A DNA stretch of 35,712 nt, taken from the NCBI GenBank assembly GCA_027036355.1, contig JALVQZ010000154.1, positions 1 through 35,712 on the forward strand. The letters are read 5' to 3'. Of the stretch, positions 23,456 through 31,341 are shown one piece after another; position 1 is the stretch's first letter, and each line of letters starts with the position of its first letter. The stretch is from Acidimicrobiia bacterium. Its GTDB lineage: Bacteria; Actinomycetota; Acidimicrobiia; Spongiisociales; UBA5794. A program made the position numbers and the translations under genes. Under the pieces are notes generated by a model that was not told the origin of the DNA, made no database searches, and saw nothing but the letters and a program-made list of their open reading frames with translations.

Positions 23456-23884
23456 ATGCAGCTCCTCGAGCGCATCCTGCGACCCCGCCACGAGGCACAT
23501 GCCCACTGCGACCTGTTCTGCGGAACCTACGATCCGGCCCAGGCGATGGTCGAGGCGATGTCGTGCCTCAACATCGCCAAGAAGTACCACGCTTCGGAGG
23601 ATCCCGTGTTCCGTGAGCGAGCGATCTTCATCAAGGAAGAGCGCGCCGAGCTGGTCAAGCACCATCTGTGGGTCCTGTGGACCGACTTCTTCAAGCCCCA
23701 TCACCTCGAGCAGTTCCCCGATCTCCACGACCTGTTCTGGCGTGCCACCAAGGCCGCCGGGGCCGCGAAGAAGACGATGGACGTGGAGGCCCAGGAGGAG
23801 ATGATCGCGCTCATCCGGGAGGTCGCCGACGTGTTCTGGCAGACCCCCGAGTCGGCCACCGCAGGCGTCTACCCGCCGAGCTGA
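23456..23884 (+). CDS. sodN: Nickel-containing superoxide dismutase
   Basis: 142 residues from ATG 23456, chosen over ATG 23444 because GGAGG sits 5 nt before it. It gives a 16-residue propeptide ending HEAHA, close to the 14-residue propeptide of Streptomyces SodN. After cleavage the mature protein begins HCDLFCGTYDPAQ, with His1, Cys2 and Cys6 as nickel ligands. It dismutates superoxide in the cytoplasm as a four-helix-bundle hexamer. The family sequence is HCDLPCGVY; here residue 5 is Phe, not Pro, and residue 8 is Thr. The rest (FIKEERAELVKHHLWVLWTDFFKPHH) is typical. The divergent sodX neighbour supports the assignment. Confidence 0.93.
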   Translation: MQLLERILRPRHEAHAHCDLFCGTYDPAQAMVEAMSCLNIAKKYHASEDPVFRERAIFIKEERAELVKHHLWVLWTDFFKPHHLEQFPDLHDLFWRATKAAGAAKKTMDVEAQEEMIALIREVADVFWQTPESATAGVYPPS

Positions 23885-25494
23885 GACATCGCCGCCGCCC
23901 GGTCGGCCTCGTGGTCGACCGGGGCGGCGCGTCCGACGACGAGGTCGTACAAGAGCGCGCCGACCGCCAGCGCCGTGCCGGTGAACGCCGCGGTTCCGAC
24001 CGCGGTCGCCGCCAGGTTGGACACCGTGACCCCGCCGGGCACCGTGCGCATGGCCACCGTGGCGGCGGCGAACGCGGCGAAGCCGCCGAGGACCGCCGGC
24101 GGCACCGCCCGACCTGCCGTGTCGACGACCCGGCGGAGACCGGCGCGGGCGATCGGGTCGCGGTACCACACGGCGCCCAGAGTGGCGGTGTACAGGCCGA
24201 GGGACACGACACTGGCGGTGGCGACGCCGGCGATCCCGAACCGGTTGGCGGCCGTCAGGTAGATGGGAACGGCCACGACGGTCGCGACCGTCCCGATGAC
24301 GACGGGCGTCCACATGTCCCGCTTGGCGTAGAAGCCCCGGGTCAGGACCTGCAGGGTTCCCCAGATCGGAACGGCGAAGGCGTAGAAGAACAAGGCGCGT
24401 GCGACCGCCGCCGAGTCGGCCTGGAGGAACTGGCTGCGCTCGTACAAGGTGCGGACGATCGGGACCGACATCGCTGCCAGCAGCGCGGTGGCGCTCAAGG
24501 ACAGCACGAGGACCCACCGCAGGGCGCGATCGACCGTGCGCCGCATCTGGACCGCCTTGCCTTCGGCGTGGAGGCGAGCGAGGAACGGGTAGGCCGCGAC
24601 GGCGGCGGCCTGGGCGATGAGCCCCACCGGCACCAGCATCGTGCGGCGGGCGTACAGGAGGTGGGTCTGGGCGGCTTCTCCGACGAGGCCCCCGAAGACG
24701 CTCATGAAGGTCTCGTCGAGGGCCACGATCGACTGGCCGATCATGAGCGGGAGGGCGATGAGGACGTACTGGCGGACCGCGGGGTGCTTCCACGGCGCCG
24801 CCCATACGACCCGCATACCCGACCGCCGCGCTCCCCACCACTGGAGCGCCAGGTTCCCGACGAAGGCGCCGACCACCGCCCCCCACACGAACCCCTCGGG
24901 ATCCGGCCTGCCGGTCACGACCGCGTAGCCGACGCCGCCGGCGATGATGCCCACGTTGTAGACCACCGGGGCGAGCGACGGGATCGTGAAGTGCCCCTTG
25001 GCGTACTGCACGGCGACGAACATCGCTCCGACGACGAACGCGAACTGGGCGGGGAGGACGATGCGGGTCAGGCGCACGGTCTCGGCGACCTGGGCCGCAT
25101 CGAACCGCGGGTAGATGGCGCCGATGACCGCCGGCGCCACGATCCAGCCGCCCACGATGAGGACGGTGACGGCGATCGTGAGCCAGCGCACGATCGCCGT
25201 GAACCCGATCCAGCCTTCGCCCTCTTCGTCGTCGGCCAGGTACCGGGAGAAGATCGGGATGAACGTGATCGTCAGGAACCCGCCGGCGAGGAGGTAGTTG
25301 GCGTAGTCGGGGATGCGGAACGCCGCCACGTACGTGTCGGTCACCCCGTTGGCCCCGAGCAACGCGGCGAAGATCATCTCCCTCACGATCCCCAGGACGC
25401 GCGAGGCGAGGATCCCGCTGCCGACGATGATCGCCGCGATGCCGATCCTGCCGCCGGAGAGGCGGTCCTGTTTCAGGCGATCGTGCTGGTCCAT
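23869..25494 (-). CDS. murJ: MurJ/MviN lipid II flippase
   Basis: 541 residues with about 14 predicted transmembrane segments. It belongs to the MOP superfamily that flips lipid II across the membrane for peptidoglycan synthesis. Characteristic segments: GSGILASRVLGIVREMIFAALLG, VTDTYVAAFRIPDYANYLLAGG, SRYL, and ALPLMIGQSIVALDETFMSVFGG in the middle. The basic cleft residues expected near the N-terminus (Arg in SRVLG-IVRE) are present. It lacks the extra pseudokinase tail of mycobacterial MviN. Its 3' end overlaps sodN by 16 bp, convergent. A TAGCGT box 9 nt upstream suggests leaderless expression. Confidence 0.92.
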   Translation of the reverse strand: MDQHDRLKQDRLSGGRIGIAAIIVGSGILASRVLGIVREMIFAALLGANGVTDTYVAAFRIPDYANYLLAGGFLTITFIPIFSRYLADDEEGEGWIGFTAIVRWLTIAVTVLIVGGWIVAPAVIGAIYPRFDAAQVAETVRLTRIVLPAQFAFVVGAMFVAVQYAKGHFTIPSLAPVVYNVGIIAGGVGYAVVTGRPDPEGFVWGAVVGAFVGNLALQWWGARRSGMRVVWAAPWKHPAVRQYVLIALPLMIGQSIVALDETFMSVFGGLVGEAAQTHLLYARRTMLVPVGLIAQAAAVAAYPFLARLHAEGKAVQMRRTVDRALRWVLVLSLSATALLAAMSVPIVRTLYERSQFLQADSAAVARALFFYAFAVPIWGTLQVLTRGFYAKRDMWTPVVIGTVATVVAVPIYLTAANRFGIAGVATASVVSLGLYTATLGAVWYRDPIARAGLRRVVDTAGRAVPPAVLGGFAAFAAATVAMRTVPGGVTVSNLAATAVGTAAFTGTALAVGALLYDLVVGRAAPVDHEADRAAAMSQLGG

Positions 25495-25503
25495 GTCGAG
25501 GTC

Positions 25504-25509
25504 ACGCTA
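25504..25509 (-). promoter_or_regulatory. -10-like element before murJ
   Basis: TAGCGT on the minus strand ends 9 nt upstream of ATG 25494. The spacing is slightly longer than in the other leaderless candidates here. It lies in the 44-bp gap after the ABC permease stop, so murJ may also be read from the ABC operon. Confidence 0.3.
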
Positions 25510-25538
25510 CCGACACGGTCGGGGATTCCTCCGCACCG

Positions 25539-26291
25539 TCACGCCAGGTCACGGTGGCGGAGGAGCAACATGACGGCGCCGATCGAGGCCGCGACGAGGA
25601 CCACGACCTTGCCGACGGCGCCCCATGCGCCGGGCATCAGATCCCCCAGAGCGACGTCGGGGAGGGCGTCGACGACGTCGGATCCTCCCAGGCCGGCCAG
25701 GGCGACGATCCCGAGCCGCCACGGCGAGAGGGATGCCACCCCCTGGAGGGCGCTGGCGACGCCGTTCTCGAAGACGAAGACGAACCCGAGCCCGAGGAGG
25801 ACGGCGCGGTCGCTCAGATAGCCGAGCGGCACGAACAGCGCCGTGTAGGCGACGGTGGCGACGATCGAACCCACGGCGAGGGGTCCCACGAGGTCCCACG
25901 AGCCCGTCAGGACGCCGTATGCGGCGGCGAGGGCGAGCGCTCCCAGGAGGTTGAGGCCCACCGCGGCGGCTCCGGCGCCGGCCAGCTTGGCGCCGCCGAT
26001 GATCCAGCGGGGGATGGGCCGCAGCACGATGAACGACATCGTGCCGTCCCGGCGCTCGTCGCCGAGGGCTCCGGCGCCGATGATCAGCGCCACGATCGGC
26101 AGCAGCAGGGGGAAGTAGAGGGCGACCGTGGTGTCGACGGCGCGTTCGAGGGCGCGGTCGGCTCGGAGGTTCGCCGCCGACAGGAGGTAGATGAACGCCG
26201 GGGCGAGCTCGAGGAGCCCGAACCCGACGAGCCGCTTGAGGGCGAGGCTGCGCCGGGCGGTCATCGTGGCCAGGGCGGCGGCGGCGGTCAT
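25539..26291 (-). CDS. ABC-2 type transporter permease
   Basis: 250 residues, six hydrophobic spans. GALGDERRDGTMSFIVLRPIPRW after the second span is the typical ABC-2 permease cytoplasmic loop. The ATG overlaps the preceding ATPase stop (ATGA), so it is the last of four tightly coupled genes (29027 to 25539). It probably pairs with the ATPase at 26288-27229. Cargo unknown; the family exports lipids, polysaccharides or antibiotics. Confidence 0.85.
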   Translation of the reverse strand: MTAAAALATMTARRSLALKRLVGFGLLELAPAFIYLLSAANLRADRALERAVDTTVALYFPLLLPIVALIIGAGALGDERRDGTMSFIVLRPIPRWIIGGAKLAGAGAAAVGLNLLGALALAAAYGVLTGSWDLVGPLAVGSIVATVAYTALFVPLGYLSDRAVLLGLGFVFVFENGVASALQGVASLSPWRLGIVALAGLGGSDVVDALPDVALGDLMPGAWGAVGKVVVLVAASIGAVMLLLRHRDLA

Positions 26292-27229
26292 CGACGGTGC
26301 ACCAGGTAGCGGAAGACGCTCACCAGCGACGCGTCCTCGGGCCGGAACGAGACGATGCGCGCCTCGACGTCACGGGCGACGGCGGGGAGTCGGCGGCCGA
26401 GTCCGGCGAGATCCTCGGTCTCGACATGGAGGACGTGATCGTCGATGGAGACCCCATGGACGCGGGCGTCGGAGACCAGCGCGGCGGCCAGCTCCCGGGG
26501 ACGGTCGGTTTCGACCCTGACCCGGTAGGGGATGTCCGCCATGGCCCGGCGGATGGCGGGAACCGTTCCGGCGGCGGCGAGCTTGCCGTCGACGATGGCC
26601 AGCACCCGGTCGCTCATCCGCTCCACCTCCTCGAGGACGTGGGACGACACGATCACGGTCCGCCCGTCGTCACCCATCTGGCGGAAGATGTCGATCAGGT
26701 GGGCGCGCTGGACCGGATCGGTCCCGTTGAGGGGCTCGTCGAGGACGAGGATCCGAGGATCGCCGACGAGGGCGGCGGCGACCTTCGCCCGCTGTCGCAT
26801 CCCCTTGGAGTACGCGGCGAGCCGGCGGTGCGCGACGTCACTCAGGCGCACGACCTGGAGGGCACGGCGAGCGGCGGCGTCGGCGTCGGTGACGCCGCCG
26901 AGCACGGCCGCGTAGCGAACGTACTGTTGGGCGGACAGGTCGGGGTACAGCGCGTTCTCTTCGGGAACCAGCCCCATCTCGGCGTACACGGACGGTTCCG
27001 TCCTCGGTCGCACGCCGAGGACCTCCACGGTCCCTTCCGAAGGGTCGATGAGCCCGGTCAGCATGCGCAGCATGGTCGTCTTTCCCGCGCCGTTGGGTCC
27101 GAGGAGGCCGGTGACCCCCGCACCGAACGAACAGGTGACGTTCGAGACCGCGACCTTCTGGCCGAACCATTTCGACACGCCGTCGACGACGACGGTCGGC
27201 GCCTCGACGAGCGCCGGATCGTCCGTCAC
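26288..27229 (-). CDS. ABC transporter ATP-binding protein
   Basis: 313 residues. GTG 27229 overlaps the preceding stop, with GGAGG 5 nt upstream; the open frame above it is noise. Walker A LLGPNGAGKTT, Q-loop GLVPEENALYPDLS, signature YSKGMRQRAK, Walker B ILVLDEPLNGTDP and switch His SSHVLEE are all intact, as in CcmA/drug-export ATPases. The C-terminal 90 residues form the small accessory domain found in this class. Energises the downstream permease. Confidence 0.92.
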   Translation of the reverse strand: MTDDPALVEAPTVVVDGVSKWFGQKVAVSNVTCSFGAGVTGLLGPNGAGKTTMLRMLTGLIDPSEGTVEVLGVRPRTEPSVYAEMGLVPEENALYPDLSAQQYVRYAAVLGGVTDADAAARRALQVVRLSDVAHRRLAAYSKGMRQRAKVAAALVGDPRILVLDEPLNGTDPVQRAHLIDIFRQMGDDGRTVIVSSHVLEEVERMSDRVLAIVDGKLAAAGTVPAIRRAMADIPYRVRVETDRPRELAAALVSDARVHGVSIDDHVLHVETEDLAGLGRRLPAVARDVEARIVSFRPEDASLVSVFRYLVHRR

Positions 27230-28122
27230 ATCGACCTCCGATACCGGCGGAGGACGAGCAGGAGGCTGACCCCGGCCACGGTGACGATCATCACCGCCGA
27301 TACCCACGGTGCGAACCCCGCCTGGGAGACGATGAGCTCCTGGGTGGCGCTGCGGCCGTAGATCCAGTCCCGCACGTAGTTGGGATGTTCGATGAGGGCG
27401 GCCAGCGCGGCGAACCGGTGGCCCGGCAGGACGGTTGCCTGCACGATGCCTGCCACGAGCCCCATGCCCACCAGCATGACCGCCAGGTAGACGCCGGAGG
27501 CGACGGCCTTGCGTTTCGCGTAGGCGGCCACGAGGAAGGCGGGAGGTGCGTAGGCGAGGGCGTAGACGGCGGCGGTCAGCACGATCTTCGGGATCTCTCC
27601 GGCGCGGGCGATCAACTCTCCCATCAGCGTCTCGCCCGTCAGGGCGGAGAAGCCGACGTACATGAGGAACTGGGGCACGAGCAGGAACAGCGACAGCACC
27701 GCCAGCAGCGAGCCGAAGCGGGCCCACACGTAGTCGTCCGGGAGCAGTGGACGGGAGCTGTAGACCGACAGCACCCCGTAGCGCCGGTCGGGGATGAGCA
27801 ACTCGGGCGCGGCGAGGGCGACGAACAGCAGCACGGTGGTGCCGATCAAGCTGAAGTACTCGGCATGTCCGCCGAAGGGGGACTCGGCGTCGGGAGCGAA
27901 GTTCGACAGGAGGAACGAGAAACCGACGAACGCCACCGCCGGGAGGACGGCCAGGGCCAGCAGGAAGAACGGCAGGATCTTGTGTCGGGCTTTGCGGCGG
28001 AAGCCGAGGATCCGGAACACCCCGTCGCGGACGGTCGCCGTCACCGCCCCTCGGCGTCCGAGTCGCGGTCCGTCGTAGCGGACGTACCCGAGGTCGTAGA
28101 CGACGCCGCGTCGGACCGTCAT
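27226..28122 (-). CDS. ABC-2 type transporter permease
   Basis: 298 residues, about six transmembrane spans after a basic cytosolic N-terminus (YDLGYVRYDGPRLGRRGA). PELLIPDRRYGVLSVYSSRPLLPDDY is the ABC-2 coupling loop. ATG 28122 overlaps the first ATPase stop by 4 nt, and its own stop overlaps the second ATPase's GTG. Likely the partner of the ATPase at 28119-29027. Whether the two pairs form one exporter or two cannot be told. Confidence 0.85.
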   Translation of the reverse strand: MTVRRGVVYDLGYVRYDGPRLGRRGAVTATVRDGVFRILGFRRKARHKILPFFLLALAVLPAVAFVGFSFLLSNFAPDAESPFGGHAEYFSLIGTTVLLFVALAAPELLIPDRRYGVLSVYSSRPLLPDDYVWARFGSLLAVLSLFLLVPQFLMYVGFSALTGETLMGELIARAGEIPKIVLTAAVYALAYAPPAFLVAAYAKRKAVASGVYLAVMLVGMGLVAGIVQATVLPGHRFAALAALIEHPNYVRDWIYGRSATQELIVSQAGFAPWVSAVMIVTVAGVSLLLVLRRYRRSM

Positions 28123-29027
28123 CGGGAGCCCTCCACGGCGAGGAACACGTCCTCGAGGCTCGTCGATCGGGGTCCCATGGAGCGGATGCCGGTTCCCGTG
28201 TCCGCCAGCGCGTCGCGTACGAGGAGGAACGGGTCCTTGCCGTCGGCGGTGACGACCAGCCTGGTTCCGGAGCGTTCGACCTCCGCCCCTGCGGCGGCGA
28301 GGACCGTCATCAGCGGTTCGGGGTCGTCGATGAGGTCGATCTCGACGGTGTCGACGTCCACCAGGCTCGCCAGGGGCCCGGAGCGAAGGACCCGCCCCCC
28401 CTCGAGCATCACCACCCAGTCGCAGGTGCGCTCGATGTCGCCGAGGACGTGGGACGAGACGAGCACGTCGATGCCGAAGGACCCGAGCCGGGAGATGAGC
28501 TCCAGCATCTCGTCGCGGCCCTCGGGATCCAACCCGGCGGTCGGCTCGTCGAGGAACACGAGTTCGGGATCGTGGACGATCGCCTGGGCCAGCTTGGTGC
28601 GTTGCTTCATGCCGGTGGAGAAGCCGCCCAGCGGCCGGAACCGTTCCTCCTCGAGGCCGACGAGGGTGAGGACGTCCGACGCTCGCTGACGTGCGGCTCG
28701 AGACGGCAGGCCGCCGAGCGCGGCAGCGTAGATCAGGAAATCGGCGGCGGTCTGGTCGGGCGGCAGACAGTTCCCCTCGGGCATGTACCCGACCCGGGCG
28801 CGTACCTCCAGCTCGTGGGTTCGGGTATCGAGGCCGAACACCTCGGCGGCGCCCCGCGTCGGGGTCAACATGCCGAGGAGGATGCGGATCAGGGTGGTCT
28901 TCCCTGCGCCGTTGGCGCCGACCAGGCCGACCCGTCCCGGCGGGATCCGCAGATCGACGTCATGGAGCGCGACGACGGTGCCGTACGCGTGGCTCAGGCC
29001 CCTCGTCTCGATCGCCGGTTGGTCCAT
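28119..29027 (-). CDS. ABC transporter ATP-binding protein
   Basis: 302 residues, first gene of the four-gene operon. Walker A VGANGAGKTT, GYMPEGNCLPPDQTA Q-loop, signature FSTGMKQRTK, Walker B LVFLDEPTAGLDP and SSHVLGDIERT are all intact. The C-terminal accessory domain has LEDVFLAVEG, common in ABC-2 exporter ATPases. The ATG at 29027 has only a weak AGGA at about 12 nt. Confidence 0.92.
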   Translation of the reverse strand: MDQPAIETRGLSHAYGTVVALHDVDLRIPPGRVGLVGANGAGKTTLIRILLGMLTPTRGAAEVFGLDTRTHELEVRARVGYMPEGNCLPPDQTAADFLIYAAALGGLPSRAARQRASDVLTLVGLEEERFRPLGGFSTGMKQRTKLAQAIVHDPELVFLDEPTAGLDPEGRDEMLELISRLGSFGIDVLVSSHVLGDIERTCDWVVMLEGGRVLRSGPLASLVDVDTVEIDLIDDPEPLMTVLAAAGAEVERSGTRLVVTADGKDPFLLVRDALADTGTGIRSMGPRSTSLEDVFLAVEGSR

Positions 29028-29064
29028 GACCCGCGAATCCTGGCAGATACGGTGCCGTAGTCCC

Positions 29065-29946
29065 TCATCCGACCCGTTCGGCGCGATCGGCCAAGACGAC
29101 CCCGAGGAGGATGAGTGCCCCGCCGAGCACCATGCCGCCTTGGAGCCGCTCGCCGAGGAGGACGATGCCCCCGACGACGGCGACCAGCGGCACCAGGTAC
29201 CCGACGAGCGATACCTGGGTGGCCGAGATGTCCTGGAGCAGCCGGTAGTACAGGACGAACGGCACGACGGTGGACACCGTCGCCATGTACACGATGAGCC
29301 CCCAACCCGCCGCGGTGATCGCCGTCGGCGCCCCTTCGATCAGGAACATCGCGGGGACCACCAGCACGGCGCCGAACCCGAACTGGAGGCCCGTCACCGG
29401 CATCGAGCGGTAGCCGCCGGCCGCCCGCTTCGCGTACGCGCCGGCGTAGCCGATGGCGGCGACGGCGATCAGCGACAGGCCGAGGGCGAGCAGCGGGCGT
29501 CCCCCCTCGGCGAGGCCGCTGTCGCCCGAGAGTCCGAGGAGCGCCACGCCGCCGAAGGCGGAGGCCAGCCCCACGACCTTGGAGACGGTGAGCGACTCGT
29601 CGGGGAGCATCACATGTGCGAACGACGCGGTGGCCAGGGGGATGAGCGCGGCGAGGAGGCCGACGAACCCGGCGGACGCGTAGGCGTAGGCGAAGGTGAA
29701 CAGGACGTAGGGGACTGCCAGGTTGAAGACGGCCATCACCCACCCCACCTTCACCTCCTCGGCGGTCGGGTGGAGCTCGCCGCGGGTCGCGGCGAGGATC
29801 AGAACGATCAGCCCGGCGATCGCGGTCCGTCCGGCCACCATCGCCCAGACGTCGACGTCCACTCCGAAGGCGGCTCGGGTCGCGATCCCGCCGGTGCCCC
29901 AACCGAGGGCGGCGACGACGAGGGTGGTCCACTGGCGGCGGGTCAT
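29065..29946 (-). CDS. EamA/DMT superfamily transporter
   Basis: 293 residues, ten hydrophobic spans in two EamA repeats (about 8-135 and 150-285). LGWGTGGIATRAAF opens repeat 1 and FVLYYRLLQDISATQVSLVGYLVPLVAV is the typical repeat 2 segment. DMT family carriers move amino acids, nucleotides or other metabolites; the cargo here is unknown. It lies 24 bp downstream of the helix-turn-helix gene on the same strand and is probably co-transcribed with it. Confidence 0.9.
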   Translation of the reverse strand: MTRRQWTTLVVAALGWGTGGIATRAAFGVDVDVWAMVAGRTAIAGLIVLILAATRGELHPTAEEVKVGWVMAVFNLAVPYVLFTFAYAYASAGFVGLLAALIPLATASFAHVMLPDESLTVSKVVGLASAFGGVALLGLSGDSGLAEGGRPLLALGLSLIAVAAIGYAGAYAKRAAGGYRSMPVTGLQFGFGAVLVVPAMFLIEGAPTAITAAGWGLIVYMATVSTVVPFVLYYRLLQDISATQVSLVGYLVPLVAVVGGIVLLGERLQGGMVLGGALILLGVVLADRAERVG

Positions 29947-29970
29947 CGGGTCGGAGGTTCCGGCCGCCGC

Positions 29971-30630
29971 TCACCGGCGCCGGCGGCGCAGGCCGGTGAG
30001 CATGTAGCGCCACACCGGCTCGGTCGTCGGGGACGGATCGGGGGGCGCCGGTTCGGGTGCGGGCGGTGACGGAGCCGCGCCCGTGGCCTCGGCTCGGGCC
30101 GCTTCCGCGGCCTCGAGCCGTTCCCTGAGTTCGGCCAGCCGTTCACGCAGGAACCGCGCCTCGGTCTCGGCCTTGGCCGCGCGTTCCCGCGCCTCGGCGA
30201 GTCGTTGACCGGCCTCGTGCAGGTTGCCGAGCTGGCCGAGCATCTTGTTCCATGCGTCGACGGGCACGAGCATCGTCCCCGGCGGCGGTTCGGCGGGGGC
30301 GTCGGTGGCCGTCGAGGCGGGAGGCGCGGCTGAGGACGGCGGCGCCGTTGCGGGTCTTCCCAACGCCTCCGCGCGGCGCTGGACCGACCGCATCGACACC
30401 ATCCGCAACGTCACGTCTCCGACCTGCTCGAGGTGGCTGTCGATGGTGCCGCGGCGTGCCCACTTGCGCAGCGTGTTCACCGGGATGCCGGTCCGCTCCT
30501 CGGCTTCCCGTAACGTCACGAGATCGCCGTCCATGCGAGGGGTGCGGTGCAGCGACGGGCGTGGAGGACCCGACCGCCGCGACATCGATTCGCGGAGCGC
30601 CTCGGTCTCCCATCCGTGCATCGGGTCCAT
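29971..30630 (-). CDS. Helix-turn-helix (MerR/excisionase-like) protein with coiled coil
   Basis: 219 residues. ATG 30630 was chosen because a TACAAT -10 box ends 6 nt upstream (leaderless). VTLREAEERTGIPVNTLRKWARRG at about 38-61 is a MerR/excisionase-like helix-turn-helix, followed by the remnant of a wing. A Pro/Ala-rich linker (about 95-125) precedes a heptad-rich coiled coil (about 135-180, EARERAAKAETEARFLRERL). A Pro-rich tail ends in an Arg cluster. Probably a dimeric DNA-binding regulator. It is divergent from the microcompartment operon, so that operon is the natural candidate target; this is not shown. Confidence 0.75.
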   Translation of the reverse strand: MDPMHGWETEALRESMSRRSGPPRPSLHRTPRMDGDLVTLREAEERTGIPVNTLRKWARRGTIDSHLEQVGDVTLRMVSMRSVQRRAEALGRPATAPPSSAAPPASTATDAPAEPPPGTMLVPVDAWNKMLGQLGNLHEAGQRLAEARERAAKAETEARFLRERLAELRERLEAAEAARAEATGAAPSPPAPEPAPPDPSPTTEPVWRYMLTGLRRRRR

Positions 30631-30636
30631 CGGGCG

Positions 30637-30651
30637 ATTGTACGGTCGTAC
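30637..30651. promoter_or_regulatory. Leaderless promoter and overlapping inverted repeat upstream of HTH gene
   Basis: TACAAT on the minus strand (30642-30637) lies 6 nt before ATG 30630. Overlapping it is a perfect inverted repeat, GTACG-GT-CGTAC (30640-30651), in the position expected for an autoregulatory operator. It is about 65 bp from the BMC operon -10 box, so a protein bound here could also affect that promoter. Confidence 0.4.
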
Positions 30652-30715
30652 GTCGTGCACGGACCACCCGCGACCGAACCGGAGACGGCGGCACCGATGG
30701 CGACCTGCAGACTCC

Positions 30716-30721
30716 TAGGAT
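30716..30721 (+). promoter_or_regulatory. -10 element of the microcompartment operon
   Basis: TAGGAT precedes ATG 30748 by 26 nt, which predicts a transcript start near 30728 and a short leader containing GAGG as ribosome binding site. No clear -35 is present, as is common for activated promoters. Confidence 0.4.
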
Positions 30722-30747
30722 GGCGGCGCACCTCACGAGGCGACACG

Positions 30748-31341
30748 ATGACACAGCGTGACACATTCGAGCGGGACGTTCGCGACCTCGTGCGGTCGGT
30801 GATCGCCGGCGTCCTCGACGACGAACCGCCGTCCGTCCGGGCGGAGCCAACCGACGGTCCGGCCGGGGAGCCCGGCCCCGAAGGGACCATCGCCATCGGA
30901 GCCGATCATGGAGGCTACGCCCTCAAGGAGCGGATCGCCTTCAAGCTCCGGGAAGCCGGCTGGGAGGTCCACGACTGCGGCACCGACGGGACCGCGTCGG
31001 TCGACTACCCGGACTTCGCCCACGCCGTGGCCCGCCTCGTGGCGCAGGGATCGTGCCGCTGGGGGATCGCCATCGACGGGGCGGGGATCGGTTCGGCGAT
31101 GGTCGCCAACAAGGTGCCGGGGATCCGCGCCGCCCTGTGCTACGACCTGTCGACGGCCCGCAACAGCCGCGAGCACAACCACGCCAACGTGCTGACCCTC
31201 GGTGCCGGCCTCATCGGAGATGTCCTCGCCTGGCAGATCGTCGAGGAGTGGCTCTCGGTGCCGTGGGGTGGGGGCCGCCACGCCCGCAGGGTCGACAAGA
31301 TCACCGAGATCGAGCACCTCTACTCGAGGAGCGGGACGTGA
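30748..31341 (+). CDS. rpiB: RpiB-like sugar-phosphate isomerase with N-terminal encapsulation-type helix
   Basis: 197 residues. Residues 1-24 ([18 protein letters not shown]) form a predicted amphipathic helix, then a Pro/Glu/Gly-rich linker to about 46, then the RpiB/LacAB fold ([16 protein letters not shown]). Ordinary RpiB is about 150 residues, so the extension is extra. His54 and His143 ([10 protein letters not shown]) match active-site residues. In [17 protein letters not shown] the usual catalytic Cys is Asp110. RpiB isomerises ribose 5-phosphate and ribulose 5-phosphate; the substrate here may differ. First gene of the BMC operon. The stop overlaps the DeoC GTG. The extension is best read as a shell-targeting peptide. 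Confidence 0.85.
   Translation: MTQRDTFERDVRDLVRSVIAGVLDDEPPSVRAEPTDGPAGEPGPEGTIAIGADHGGYALKERIAFKLREAGWEVHDCGTDGTASVDYPDFAHAVARLVAQGSCRWGIAIDGAGIGSAMVANKVPGIRAALCYDLSTARNSREHNHANVLTLGAGLIGDVLAWQIVEEWLSVPWGGGRHARRVDKITEIEHLYSRSGT

Noticed and set aside
22925-24886. 650-residue minus-strand open frame across sodX, sodN and murJ
   Set aside because: Arg/Gly/Pro-rich, no motif, and out of frame with three clearly assigned genes.
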